DNA of 28,770 nucleotides from JBMNRY01 sp050944915 (GTDB taxonomy: Bacteria; Bacillota; Limnochordia; JAAZLZ01), in NCBI GenBank assembly GCA_050944915.1, contig JBMNRY010000017.1, forward strand, positions 1 through 28,770, written 5' to 3'. The notes under the pieces were generated by a model. The model was not told where the DNA came from. It saw nothing but the letters and a program-made list of their open reading frames with translations, and made no database searches. The translations under genes and the position numbers were made by a program. Every line of letters starts with the position of its first letter. Within the stretch, counting starts at the first letter, position 1. This document shows positions 8,002 through 15,368 of this stretch, in pieces.

Positions 8002-8973
8002 ATGAAAGGGAGAATTCTCGCCGTAGACGCTTTCATTGAAAGGCGTTTTTTTATATTAGGCTTACTTATCCTTGGCGGCGGACTGCTAGCCGGTCAGGGA
8101 TTGGCTGTGTTGAGGCCGTTAACGCCCATCTTCTTGGCTTTGACCATGTTTACCGGGGCTTTAAACTGCAGCCTTGACGATTTCCGGCGTGTTTTGTATA
8201 CACCAGGAACCATCCTTTTGGCTCTGGGTCTGATGTATATCATTACACCTATCATCACCCTTGGTTTGACCAAATTGTTTTTTGTTGGGGAACCCCTCTT
8301 GGCCGCAGGGCAGCTCTTTTCTTCCACCCTGCCCGTGGGGATCACCGCTTCGGTGTGGACCATGTTGGCCGGGGGCAACTTGCCCCTTTGCCTGGGTCTA
8401 GTCATCTTAACGACCCTCTTAAGCGGCCTCATCACCCCGAGCCTGTTCCACCTCTTGGCCGGGGCCCAGGTAGAATTTGCCGTTTGGGATCTGGTCTTCG
8501 ATTTGGTCAAGATCGTGATCATCCCGGTGATCATCGGCCTTTACGTCCAAGAACGACGCTTTGCTCCCGTGGAGAGGGCCCGACCCCTCCTGCAGCTCAG
8601 CGTAAAGCTCTATATGTTATTGACCATCGCCATTTACGCGGCCGTTATGCGGCCCCATTTGGTCCAGTTGGGTTGGGGAATCGGCAAAGTCATCGGCAGC
8701 ATGTTCTTCCAGTTCAGCATCTCTACCCTTTTAGCCCTCCTCTTCATTAAATGGCTGCCCATAGAGGATATCGCCGCCCTGGCCTTCGCCAATGCCGTGC
8801 GCAATATGGTGGGGGGCAGTATCATCGCCACCGCCCATTTCCCCATCGTCGTCGCCCTGCCTTTAATAGTCAGTCTACTCTTGCAAAATCCCATGGGTTC
8901 TGTGATTTATAAGGTGTTTCGTAAGAGCTCCGCCCTCTTGATGAAGGAAGGCGATGACCTGTCGACGAATTAA
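8002..8973 (+). CDS. BASS-type (SBF-like) sodium/solute symporter family membrane protein
   Basis: A 323-residue, very hydrophobic protein with about nine to ten predicted membrane segments by eye. It has the arrangement of the bile acid:sodium symporter / arsenical-resistance-3-like superfamily: an early MFTGALNCSLDDFRR stretch, a glycine-rich central part, and a conserved late NAVRNMVGGSIIATAHFPIV segment typical of the crossing-helix region. Bacterial members carry organic anions such as pyruvate, pantoate or hydroxy acids, usually with Na+. Its place between dehydrogenase genes suggests import or export of the substrate or end product of this pathway, but specificity cannot be read from sequence. 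ATG at 8002 follows a modest GGGAAAGGGAAG site. Confidence 0.8.
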   Translation: MKGRILAVDAFIERRFFILGLLILGGGLLAGQGLAVLRPLTPIFLALTMFTGALNCSLDDFRRVLYTPGTILLALGLMYIITPIITLGLTKLFFVGEPLLAAGQLFSSTLPVGITASVWTMLAGGNLPLCLGLVILTTLLSGLITPSLFHLLAGAQVEFAVWDLVFDLVKIVIIPVIIGLYVQERRFAPVERARPLLQLSVKLYMLLTIAIYAAVMRPHLVQLGWGIGKVIGSMFFQFSISTLLALLFIKWLPIEDIAALAFANAVRNMVGGSIIATAHFPIVVALPLIVSLLLQNPMGSVIYKVFRKSSALLMKEGDDLSTN

Positions 8974-9020
8974 CATAGGTATGTCGATAATAAATAGTTT
9001 GTAAAGGGAGGCAAGTTCAC

Positions 9021-10070
9021 ATGAAGGGCAAAATGCAAGCGTTAATGAAAGCGGAAGCTGCTCCCGGAGCCCAGCTAACGGAAGTCGATATTCCCGAAAT
9101 CGGGCCTAAAGATATGCTCGTCCGTGTCCGCGCGGCTGCCATTTGTGGAACCGATATTCACATCTACAATTGGAACAAATACGCCCAGGATCGGATTAAA
9201 GTGCCGATGATCTTTGGTCACGAGTTTTGCGGTGAAGTAGTGGCCGTCGGGGATCAGGTGGAACACCTCCAAGTAGGCGATCTAGTCGCTGGGGAAACCC
9301 ATATTCCCTGTGGCGAATGTCTCCTCTGCCGCACCGGCCGCCAGCACATTTGCCGGGATATGTTGATTTTAGGTGTCCATACCCCTGGGGTTTTCAGTGA
9401 ATACGCAGCCATGCCGGCGGTTCTAGGTTGGAAAATACCCAAGGAAACTTCCCCCGATGTAGGAGCCGTCTTGGAACCTATCGGTGTCGCATGCCATTCC
9501 ATTTTCACCGGTGGTGGAACGGCTGCCGCCAACACCCTAGTGGTCGGTAGCGGTCCTATCGGTTTAGCGGCTACCGGTATCGCCAAGGCTTTAGGTGCCC
9601 GCCAAGTGATCAGCACCGATGTCAGCCCCGAACGTCTGGCCTTAGCCAAGGAGTGGGGTGCCGATGTGACCCTCAATCCTAAAGAGGTCGATGTAGCCGA
9701 AGAAGTTCGCAAGCTAACCGACGGATTAGGGGCCGACGTGGTCATCGAAGCTTCCGGTGCTCCCGTAGCTATCCAGCAGGCCTTCGACGCTATGCGCCGC
9801 GGTGGGAAGATCATGCTCTTCGGTCTCCCCGGCGAATCGGTTGAATTAGATTTGACCAACAACGTCATTTACAAAGAAGCGGTGGTTTACGGTACTACCG
9901 GTCGGGGCATGTGGGATACCTGGTATCATGTCATGGCCCTGGTCGAATCGGGTCGGATCGATCCCGAAAAATTGATCACCGATCGCTTCCCCATGAGTCA
10001 GTTTGAAGAAGCCTTTGCTGCTGCTGCCGCCGGTAAAGGTGGTAAGGTCATCCTTTATCCCGGACAATAG
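9021..10070 (+). CDS. Zinc MDR dehydrogenase resembling L-threonine 3-dehydrogenase
   Basis: 349 residues. The catalytic site has Cys42 in CGTDIHIYNWN, and His67 with Glu68 in GHEF. The structural zinc cysteines are 97, 100, 103 and 111; the NAD motif is GSGPIGLAA. The CGTD-HIYNW segment, the HTPGVFSEY block and the C-terminal WDTWYHVMALVESGRID block closely recall bacterial threonine 3-dehydrogenase, which makes 2-amino-3-ketobutyrate. The usual next enzyme, glycine C-acetyltransferase (Kbl), is not adjacent, so a polyol or sugar-acid substrate is also possible. GGGAGG at 9006-9011 sets the start. A hairpin follows, and an M20 amidohydrolase gene begins 62 nt on. Confidence 0.82.
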   Translation: MKGKMQALMKAEAAPGAQLTEVDIPEIGPKDMLVRVRAAAICGTDIHIYNWNKYAQDRIKVPMIFGHEFCGEVVAVGDQVEHLQVGDLVAGETHIPCGECLLCRTGRQHICRDMLILGVHTPGVFSEYAAMPAVLGWKIPKETSPDVGAVLEPIGVACHSIFTGGGTAAANTLVVGSGPIGLAATGIAKALGARQVISTDVSPERLALAKEWGADVTLNPKEVDVAEEVRKLTDGLGADVVIEASGAPVAIQQAFDAMRRGGKIMLFGLPGESVELDLTNNVIYKEAVVYGTTGRGMWDTWYHVMALVESGRIDPEKLITDRFPMSQFEEAFAAAAAGKGGKVILYPGQ

Positions 10071-10077
10071 GCAAGGG

Positions 10078-10100
10078 GGCCTCGGTTGGAAGCCGGGGCC
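10078..10100 (+). other. Intercistronic hairpin
   Basis: GGCCTCGG (10078-10085) pairs with CCGGGGCC (10093-10100), with one G-T pair, over a 7-nt loop. No T-run follows and the next gene's ribosome binding site is 16 nt away, so it is read as an intercistronic hairpin rather than a terminator. Confidence 0.45.
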
Positions 10101-10131
10101 TTCCACGTTCACCATAAAGGAGCTGATCTTG

Positions 10132-11265
10132 GTGCCGGAGAATCAACTGGGGATGACGGCCGTAGAAATTCTGACTGATTTGGTGGCTTTTCCCACCTAC
10201 AATGACATTGAACAAGCCGCGGAATATATCTATGGACGGCTAGCTCCCTTGGGTGTCCATTGCCGCATCGTCAAGAGGGATGGTAAGACCAAATATGTGG
10301 TGGCTGAAATGGGCCAAGGAGAACCATCTTTGATCTTCAACGGTCACATCGATACGGTCCCTCCCGGAGATGAGGAGGGTTGGTCCCGTCCACCCTTTGG
10401 TGCCCTCCAGGAGGAAGGTCGGCTTTGGGGTCGAGGTTCCGCCGATGCCAAGGGTCCCTTGGCGGCCCAAATCGCTGCCTTTGAATCCCTGGTGGGGAAG
10501 CTGCCCGGGGGTCGATTGGTCCTCTTAGCCGTAGGCGAGGAAGAGACCGGAGGTTACGGCACCCAAGCCGCCCTGGAAGACGGGATTCGGGCCCAGGCGT
10601 GCGTTGTGGGAGAACCTACCGGGTTAGAGATCCATTTGGCCCATAAGGGGGTCCTCCGGGCGACCATCACCGTCCAAGGCAAAGCTGCCCATGCCAGCAC
10701 GCCCCAATTAGGACGCAATGCCGTCATGGGCATGGCCAAAATTCTCCCTGCCCTTCAGGAACTGCACAAGGAGCTGGCTCAACGTTGGGAAAAGTTTACC
10801 GGTACCCCTTCTCTGGTGGTGACAACCATTTGCGGAGGGGAAGCGGAAAACGTTGTCCCGGAAAGCTGCAGCATCACCCTGGACCGTCGTCTCATCCCCG
10901 GTGAGAACGGTCAGGAAGCATGGCGGGAGTTGGAAAAAGTGGTGGAAGAAGCCCGGGTGAGGGGGCTAGATGTATCGTTACAACACCTGAAGACTATCCC
11001 TCCGGCCTATACGCCACCGGAAGCAGCGATCATTGAGGCTGCCCAAACCAGCGGTGAAGCAGCCTTAGGCCGCCGACCGCGGTTGGAAGGCTTCAATGCC
11101 TGTAGTGATATGACCTATTTCAATCTAGAAGAGATCCCAACCTTTATTTTCGGTCCGGGTGAAATTACTGTGGCCCACCAAGTGGATGAGTCGGTACCTG
11201 TGGATCAGGTAAAAGAGGCAGCTGCCTTTTACCGACAACTGGCCTATACTTGGTTGGCCCGCTAG
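10132..11265 (+). CDS. M20-family amidohydrolase/deacylase (ArgE/DapE type)
   Basis: 377 residues from GTG 10132, 9 nt after AAAGGAG (10116-10122); TTG 10129 is the alternative. A longer open frame runs back into the preceding gene and is not supported. Metal-site motifs of the di-zinc M20 family are clear: His72/Asp74 in NGHIDTVPPGD, Asp105 in GRGSADAKG, the general-base Glu in GEEETGG (136-138), Glu161 in GEPTG, and a final His in TVAHQVDE near the C-terminus. A dimerisation domain (about 170-290) interrupts the catalytic domain as in ArgE/DapE. The family hydrolyses N-acyl amino acids or related amides. The next gene's ribosome binding site overlaps this stop, so the two are coupled. Confidence 0.88.
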   Translation: MPENQLGMTAVEILTDLVAFPTYNDIEQAAEYIYGRLAPLGVHCRIVKRDGKTKYVVAEMGQGEPSLIFNGHIDTVPPGDEEGWSRPPFGALQEEGRLWGRGSADAKGPLAAQIAAFESLVGKLPGGRLVLLAVGEEETGGYGTQAALEDGIRAQACVVGEPTGLEIHLAHKGVLRATITVQGKAAHASTPQLGRNAVMGMAKILPALQELHKELAQRWEKFTGTPSLVVTTICGGEAENVVPESCSITLDRRLIPGENGQEAWRELEKVVEEARVRGLDVSLQHLKTIPPAYTPPEAAIIEAAQTSGEAALGRRPRLEGFNACSDMTYFNLEEIPTFIFGPGEITVAHQVDESVPVDQVKEAAAFYRQLAYTWLAR

Positions 11266-11274
11266 GAGGAATGA

Positions 11275-11937
11275 ATGTTGTCTAAGAGTGTTGCTGTTAT
11301 TCATACGGGGCCGGCGACTTTAGAGCCCCTGAAGGCCCGTTTTCGCCAGATGTTACCCCAAGTGCGGATGATTAATATCGTTGATGATAGTCTCCTCAAC
11401 GACGCGATAGCCGCCGGCGGTCTCACCCAGGCTGTGACCAGACGGATGGTTCAGTATTTCCTCATCGCCCAGGATATGGGCGTCGATGCCATCTTCAATG
11501 CCTGTTCTTCCGTCGGGGAAACCGTCGATGCTGCTCTGCCTTTGGTGGAAACCCCCATTCTCAAGATCGACGAGCCCATGGCCCGGCAAGCTGCCGAAAT
11601 TGGCGGCCGCATTGCGGTCATCGCCACGGTGCCCACCACTTTGGAACCGACGGTGCGTCTCATCGAAAAGATGGCTGCCCAAATGGATAGCGAAATCACC
11701 ATTCAAAGGGCCCTAGTCCCCGATGCCTTCGATTTGTTGTTAGCCGGTAAAGCCGAAGAACACGATCAGAAGGTGATGGCGGAAATTAAGGGAGCAGCGG
11801 AAAAAGCCGATGCTATAGTCTTGGCCCAATGTTCCATGGCTCGTTTGGTACCCCTCCTCGGGGATGCGGTCCAAGTACCTGTCCTCTCCAGCCCCGATAC
11901 AGGCGTGGCTTACTTGAAGGAATTTCTAGGGGTCTAA
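11275..11937 (+). CDS. Asp/Glu racemase superfamily protein
   Basis: 220 residues. The two cysteines that act as acid and base in the Asp/Glu/hydantoin racemase superfamily are present: Cys77 in NACSSVG and Cys186 in AQCSMAR, one in each pseudo-symmetric half. GGRIAVIATVPTTLEPTV opens the second half. AGGAGGA at 11264-11270 overlaps the M20 stop codon, and ATG 11275 is the start (ATG 11271 is out of frame and stops after four codons). With the M20 gene it forms a pair that could deacylate and racemise an amino acid derivative. Other members of the superfamily are decarboxylases or maleate isomerases, so racemase activity is not certain. Confidence 0.8.
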   Translation: MLSKSVAVIHTGPATLEPLKARFRQMLPQVRMINIVDDSLLNDAIAAGGLTQAVTRRMVQYFLIAQDMGVDAIFNACSSVGETVDAALPLVETPILKIDEPMARQAAEIGGRIAVIATVPTTLEPTVRLIEKMAAQMDSEITIQRALVPDAFDLLLAGKAEEHDQKVMAEIKGAAEKADAIVLAQCSMARLVPLLGDAVQVPVLSSPDTGVAYLKEFLGV

Positions 11938-11973
11938 GTCCCTTTAGAAAAGGGAACAGAGGACGGCCTATTG

Positions 11974-12018
11974 AAAAACCTTCGCGGGCCCTCAAGTTAG
12001 AGGGTCGCGAAGGTTTTT
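11974..12018. terminator. Strong bidirectional intrinsic terminator between convergent operons
   Basis: The arm AAAAACCTTCGCG (11974-11986) pairs with CGCGAAGGTTTTT (12006-12018), with a further inner stem CCCTC/GAGGG (11989-11993 with 12000-12004) around a 6-nt loop. A T-run ends the + strand reading, and the A-run on the left gives a T-run on the - strand. It ends the metabolic operon and can also stop transcription arriving from the ABC-transporter genes. Confidence 0.85.
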
Positions 12019-12096
12019 CCTTCGTGGTAACATCTAGAGCTGGTAAGACAAAGGACCGAACTTACAGATAGTCGATGTTTAAAGGGACAAGACCCT

Positions 12097-12957
12097 TTAG
12101 ACCGCCCTTTTGTTCTGTGGTTTCCACCGTTCCGCAAACCCTTGGGTTAAGCGGTCGATGACGATGGCCAAGATGACTACGCTAAGACCGGCTTCCAATC
12201 CACGGCCCACATCGATGCGGTTGATGGCGATTAATACTTCGTAACCAAGCCCTCGGGCACCGATCATGGAAGCGATGACCACCATCGCCAAGGCCATCAT
12301 CGTCGTTTGGTTGACACCGGCGAGGATGGAAGGCATGGCCAAGGGAATGCGTACTTCGGTCAGAAGCTGCCACCGGGTTGCACCGTAGGCCAGGGCTGCT
12401 TCTTCTACCGCGGGGGAGACTTGTTTCAAGCCTAGATTGGTCAACCGGGTTACCGGGGGCAGGGCGTAGATCACCGTGGCTAACACCGCGGGCACCCGTC
12501 CTAGGCCAAAGAACATCATTGCCGGGATTAGATATACGAAACTGGGCATCGTTTGCATGGCATCCAGCAAGGGCCGGCACACCAGATCGATATATCTGAC
12601 CTCGGCCATGAAGATCCCTAAGGGAATTCCCACACTAACGGCGATGACCACCGCGGTGATGATAATGGCCAATGTCTCCATGGCCAAGGCCCAGAGGCCG
12701 AAAAAGCCGATCAACATAGGTAGAGTTGTTAAGACCATTACCAAGGACCAACGGTGGGTCGTCAGCCAAGCACTCAAACCAATGAGGGCGATAATTACCC
12801 ACCAGGGGATGGCCAGTAGGCCATGATGGATATTTAATAAAAGGGATAAAATGATGGCTGATAGACCGTCAAAAAAGGGTGCGAAGGTCGTTAGTAATCG
12901 GTTGACCAACTCGTTTACCGGTTCCGCAATATGGAATTGCCAATGGCTAGGAAACAT
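12097..12957 (-). CDS. proW: Glycine betaine/proline-type ABC transporter permease
   Basis: 286 residues with about six to seven membrane segments. It is the inner-membrane channel of a compatible-solute importer of the ProW/OpuAB type. The EAA loop that contacts the ATPase is visible as EEAALAYGATRWQLLTEVRIP (its start) followed by PLAMPSILAGVNQT; this and the MQTMPSFVYLIPAMMFFGLG segment are typical of the family. Its first 11 bp overlap the 3' end of the ATPase gene, with AAGGAG inside that gene as ribosome binding site, so translation is coupled. A small dyad (12080-12086 with 12093-12099) overlaps the stop codon. Confidence 0.93.
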   Translation of the reverse strand: MFPSHWQFHIAEPVNELVNRLLTTFAPFFDGLSAIILSLLLNIHHGLLAIPWWVIIALIGLSAWLTTHRWSLVMVLTTLPMLIGFFGLWALAMETLAIIITAVVIAVSVGIPLGIFMAEVRYIDLVCRPLLDAMQTMPSFVYLIPAMMFFGLGRVPAVLATVIYALPPVTRLTNLGLKQVSPAVEEAALAYGATRWQLLTEVRIPLAMPSILAGVNQTTMMALAMVVIASMIGARGLGYEVLIAINRIDVGRGLEAGLSVVILAIVIDRLTQGFAERWKPQNKRAV

Positions 12958-13795
12958 CTTTGCTCATCTCCTTAACTGGGGCCAGTCCCCTGGGTTGTCG
13001 ACCTTTGTCATCGACGAAACGGGCGACGTAATCGTCGGCAGGGTCCGCTAGAATCTCCTGGGGGGTGCCCACCTGGACGAAGGAACCAGATTTCATGACG
13101 GCCATCCGATCTCCGAGGCGTAGGGCTTCATCGAGGTCATGGGTGACAAAAAAGATGGTCTTGTTCAGCTGTTCTTGCAGCCGCAGGAGCTCTTCTTGCA
13201 TTTCCCTTCTGATAAGGGGATCGAGGCCTGAGAAGGGTTCATCCATTAATAGAACCGGGGGATCGATGACTAAAGCCCGGGCAATACCGACCCGTTGACG
13301 CATACCACCGCTTAAGGCGTGGGGGAAATATTCTTCCCAGCCCCCTAGACCAACGGTATCCAAGACCTTCCGGGCCCGATCATAGCGTTCATTTTTGTCT
13401 ACCCCTTGGAGTTTGAGTCCAAAGGCCACATTATCGATGACATTACAATGGGGTAACAGGCCATATTGTTGAAAAACCATAGCCACCTGTTTTCGACGGA
13501 AGGCGATCAAGTCTTGTTGGTCTAGTTCCGTCACGATCTGGCCGTTGATGGCGATCTGTCCGCTAGTCGGCTCCAACAAACGCAACAGGCAACGGATTAA
13601 AGTCGATTTACCGCTCCCCGATAATCCCATGACGATAAAGAATTCCCCCGGGTCGATGGAAAAGGAAACATCCCGGACAGCGATAACTCCATCACTTTGT
13701 TCTTCTATCTCTTCTAATGCTTCTTCGTCTTCAACATCTACCTCTTGATGATCATATATCTTCCACAAATTGCTGACTTCTATAGCAGCACTCAC
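12947..13795 (-). CDS. proV: Glycine betaine/proline-type ABC transporter ATP-binding protein
   Basis: 282 residues from GTG 13795. AAGGAG lies 9 nt upstream of this GTG; the longer frame has no such site, and an ATG directly abutting AAGGAG is too close. All ABC motifs are present: Walker A GLSGSGKS (57-64), Q-loop Gln109, signature LSGGMRQ (161-167), Walker B LLMDEPF (182-188) and switch His219. A very acidic stretch (about residues 18-36, rich in Glu/Asp) replaces the longer basic insert found near the N-terminus of classical ProV/OpuAA. The protein ends about 20 residues after the ATPase core, so the tandem CBS domains that sense ionic strength in OpuA-type transporters are absent. Confidence 0.92.
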   Translation of the reverse strand: MSAAIEVSNLWKIYDHQEVDVEDEEALEEIEEQSDGVIAVRDVSFSIDPGEFFIVMGLSGSGKSTLIRCLLRLLEPTSGQIAINGQIVTELDQQDLIAFRRKQVAMVFQQYGLLPHCNVIDNVAFGLKLQGVDKNERYDRARKVLDTVGLGGWEEYFPHALSGGMRQRVGIARALVIDPPVLLMDEPFSGLDPLIRREMQEELLRLQEQLNKTIFFVTHDLDEALRLGDRMAVMKSGSFVQVGTPQEILADPADDYVARFVDDKGRQPRGLAPVKEMSKDVS

Positions 13796-13888
13796 AAATA
13801 GCATCTCCTTGACATGGGTTTTCCCGAAAAATTCTCTCCCCGGAAAGGGCATGGACAAAACAGATGGTGCATAAACTCAAAGTAGCCC

Positions 13889-13905
13889 TCTTTCCCGGGG
13901 AAAGA
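13889..13905 (-). repeat. Inverted repeat between the binding-protein and ATPase genes
   Basis: TCTTTCCC and GGGAAAGA form an 8-bp dyad around one G; as RNA the inner bases must open to form a loop. It lies in the 130-nt gap between the binding-protein stop and the ATPase start, with no T-run after it on the - strand. Such hairpins often protect the upstream message so that binding protein outnumbers membrane components; here that is inference. Confidence 0.45.
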
Positions 13906-13925
13906 ACCGTCGGGGTAAGCTGTTC

Positions 13926-14918
13926 TTAACGAAGCAGGGCAGCTTCCACCTTGTTTTTGATCCCCTCATCGGGTATCCAACTCTGCCACACCTCAGGGTA
14001 TTCTTCTAGGAAATAGATAGCTGCATCCTCGGCGGAGGCCTTTTGTTCCTCCATGTAAGCGAGGAAATCATTGTTATGGGCCAAAGTCGTTTGGTAATTG
14101 GCCAAGAAGTCGACTACTTCCGGGGCTCGATGGGCAAAGTCGGCATTCACCGCGATTTTGACGCTGGCCGCTGGGTAGGCACAAGGATAACCTGCTTCTT
14201 GGGTCCAAAGGTTTTCGTCGAAGGCCGGTTCTTCCAACAAGGTCATGTCGAGGGCCCCCATAATCCAAGTTGGCTCCCAATAATAGGCCACAACAGGTTC
14301 ACCCCGCTGATAAGCATGATAGATTGCCATGGCCAGGGAGGTATCGGAGCCTGTGGCAAAATCTACATAGAGCTCATCGAGGCCGTAACTGATAAGTTTG
14401 GCCGAGTTAATACTCTGGGCCACCCAGCCAGGCGGTGCGTTGTAAAAACGGGCCCGATTCCGATATTCAGCATCGGGGAACAATTCCGGGTATTTGGCCA
14501 AATCTGCCACCGAACGCAGGTCTGGGGCAACTGGTTCGATGCCCCGCTCGGGGTCCCCTTCGATGACATAAGTAGGTACATACCAACCTTGGGGCGCATC
14601 GGGGAAGTTTTGACCTAACTCGATGACTTCTCCCTTGGCCAGGGCTTCATCGTAGACTTCCCGGAGATTATCTTCCCAGATCTCCATGGCGATATCGATA
14701 TCACCCCGGCGCAAACCTAGTAAACCAGGCAAAGATTCGCCGAATTGAAAGTCCACTTGGTAGCCGTAACCGTGCTCTAAGATAAAGGCAGCGATTCGAT
14801 TATGGACCTGGACACTTTCCCAGCTGAAGTCAGCAAGGACGACCCTTTGGGCGGAGGCCGTTCCCAGACCGACGAAGGTTAACAACAGTAATGTGAAGAT
14901 AAACCATTTTTTACGCAT
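13926..14918 (-). CDS. proX: Glycine betaine/proline-type substrate-binding protein (exported)
   Basis: 330 residues from ATG 14918. A classical signal peptide (MRKKW, then a Leu/Phe-rich core, then ASA before Gln24) gives a type I cleavage site; there is no lipobox cysteine, so the mature protein should be soluble. The mature part fits the OpuAC family: FSWESVQVHN near its start, GDIDIAMEIWEDN (72-84), and an aromatic YYWEPTW segment suited to cation-pi binding of a quaternary amine. AAGGGG lies 8 nt before this ATG. An in-frame GTG at 15005 follows a stronger AAGGAGG, but spacing is tight and it would add 29 basic residues before the signal peptide. Glycine betaine, choline or proline betaine are possible ligands. 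Confidence 0.9.
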   Translation of the reverse strand: MRKKWFIFTLLLLTFVGLGTASAQRVVLADFSWESVQVHNRIAAFILEHGYGYQVDFQFGESLPGLLGLRRGDIDIAMEIWEDNLREVYDEALAKGEVIELGQNFPDAPQGWYVPTYVIEGDPERGIEPVAPDLRSVADLAKYPELFPDAEYRNRARFYNAPPGWVAQSINSAKLISYGLDELYVDFATGSDTSLAMAIYHAYQRGEPVVAYYWEPTWIMGALDMTLLEEPAFDENLWTQEAGYPCAYPAASVKIAVNADFAHRAPEVVDFLANYQTTLAHNNDFLAYMEEQKASAEDAAIYFLEEYPEVWQSWIPDEGIKNKVEAALLR

Positions 14919-14960
14919 GCAGACAACCCCTTGTTTTAGAAAATTCCGTAAACTGTTTTT

Positions 14961-14985
14961 GGGCCGATTTGGGGCCAAATAGCCC
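14961..14985 (-). promoter_or_regulatory. Dyad in the leader of the compatible-solute transporter operon
   Basis: ATTTGG (14967-14972) and CCAAAT (14975-14980) form a perfect inner dyad around GG, flanked by GGGC (14961-14964) and GCCC (14982-14985). It lies between the predicted promoter and the start codon, so it can act as an RNA hairpin or a protein-binding site. No regulator gene is adjacent. Confidence 0.5.
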
Positions 14986-15026
14986 GATTTCCGCCCTCTA
15001 GGCACTACACCTCCTTGTTTAGTACA

Positions 15027-15055
15027 AGTGTATCGGCCCTGCAATTTTAAGTCAA
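15027..15055 (-). promoter_or_regulatory. Predicted sigma-A promoter of the compatible-solute transporter
   Basis: On the - strand, TTGACT (15055-15050) and TACACT (15032-15027) are separated by 17 bp. The -35 matches 5 of 6 consensus bases and the -10 matches 4 of 6. This would give a leader of about 100 nt that contains the 14961-14985 dyad. Confidence 0.55.
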
Positions 15056-15233
15056 ACAGGGAGACAAGAGGTGAGGGATCCTGAGCTTACCAGTAATGTT
15101 CTCTCGGGAAGCTGGGTAGACATATCTATTTTTTCGAGCCATGCGCTACATCTCCGGGCAAGATACGGCGGGAAAGCCGGTTTTCCAAGGCAAATATACA
15201 AAAACACCAGCCTCATTTGGTACAAATATTGTC
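15056..15233. other. Divergent intergenic spacer, no gene recognised
   Basis: This is the middle of the 450-nt gap between the divergent transporter operons (14918 to 15369). Open frames on both strands here lack ribosome binding sites and family resemblance. A small stem CGGC/GCCG (15166-15169 with 15176-15179) is visible. I could not match the stretch to any riboswitch consensus I know. Confidence 0.4.
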
Positions 15234-15262
15234 TTGACAGGAGAGATTGCAAGATCTATCAT
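15234..15262 (+). promoter_or_regulatory. Near-consensus sigma-A promoter of the RND efflux operon
   Basis: TTGACA (15234-15239) and TATCAT (15257-15262) are separated by exactly 17 bp. The -35 is perfect and the -10 matches 5 of 6. Transcription should start near 15269-15271, at the edge of the palindrome that follows. Confidence 0.8.
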
Positions 15263-15270
15263 AATTATGA

Positions 15271-15282
15271 CTGACCGGTCAG
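15271..15282. promoter_or_regulatory. Perfect 12-bp palindrome, likely TetR operator
   Basis: CTGACCGGTCAG is self-complementary and starts 8 bp after the -10 box, at the expected transcription start, where a bound repressor would block RNA polymerase. The operon's last gene encodes a TetR regulator, which makes it the likely ligand. A degenerate copy keeping the right half-site CCGGTCAG (9 of 12 positions identical) lies at 15329-15340, just before the ribosome binding site. Confidence 0.75.
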
Positions 15283-15368
15283 GAAATGTCTGTGGAGACA
15301 ACCTTTGGGAATGATAGTGTTTTATGAGCCCTCCGGTCAGTGGAATTGAGTCGGTAGAGGAGGTCTAG

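Noticed and set aside
9254..9868. 204-codon open frame on the - strand opposite the zinc dehydrogenase
   Set aside because: Low-complexity shadow of a well-supported gene; many similar antisense frames occur across this GC-rich coding DNA.
10003..10131. N-terminal extension of the M20 gene into the preceding dehydrogenase
   Set aside because: The extension is an out-of-frame shadow of the dehydrogenase end and a hairpin; AAAGGAG at 10116 points to GTG 10132.
15056..15233. Possible riboswitch in the divergent intergenic spacer
   Set aside because: Only short stems such as CGGC/GCCG are visible; I could not match c-di-GMP, c-di-AMP, cobalamin or other consensus elements, and the promoters found on each side would not transcribe most of it into either leader.
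15052..15274. Small overlapping open frames on both strands in the spacer
   Set aside because: No ribosome binding site, no family resemblance, and they overlap the predicted promoters.
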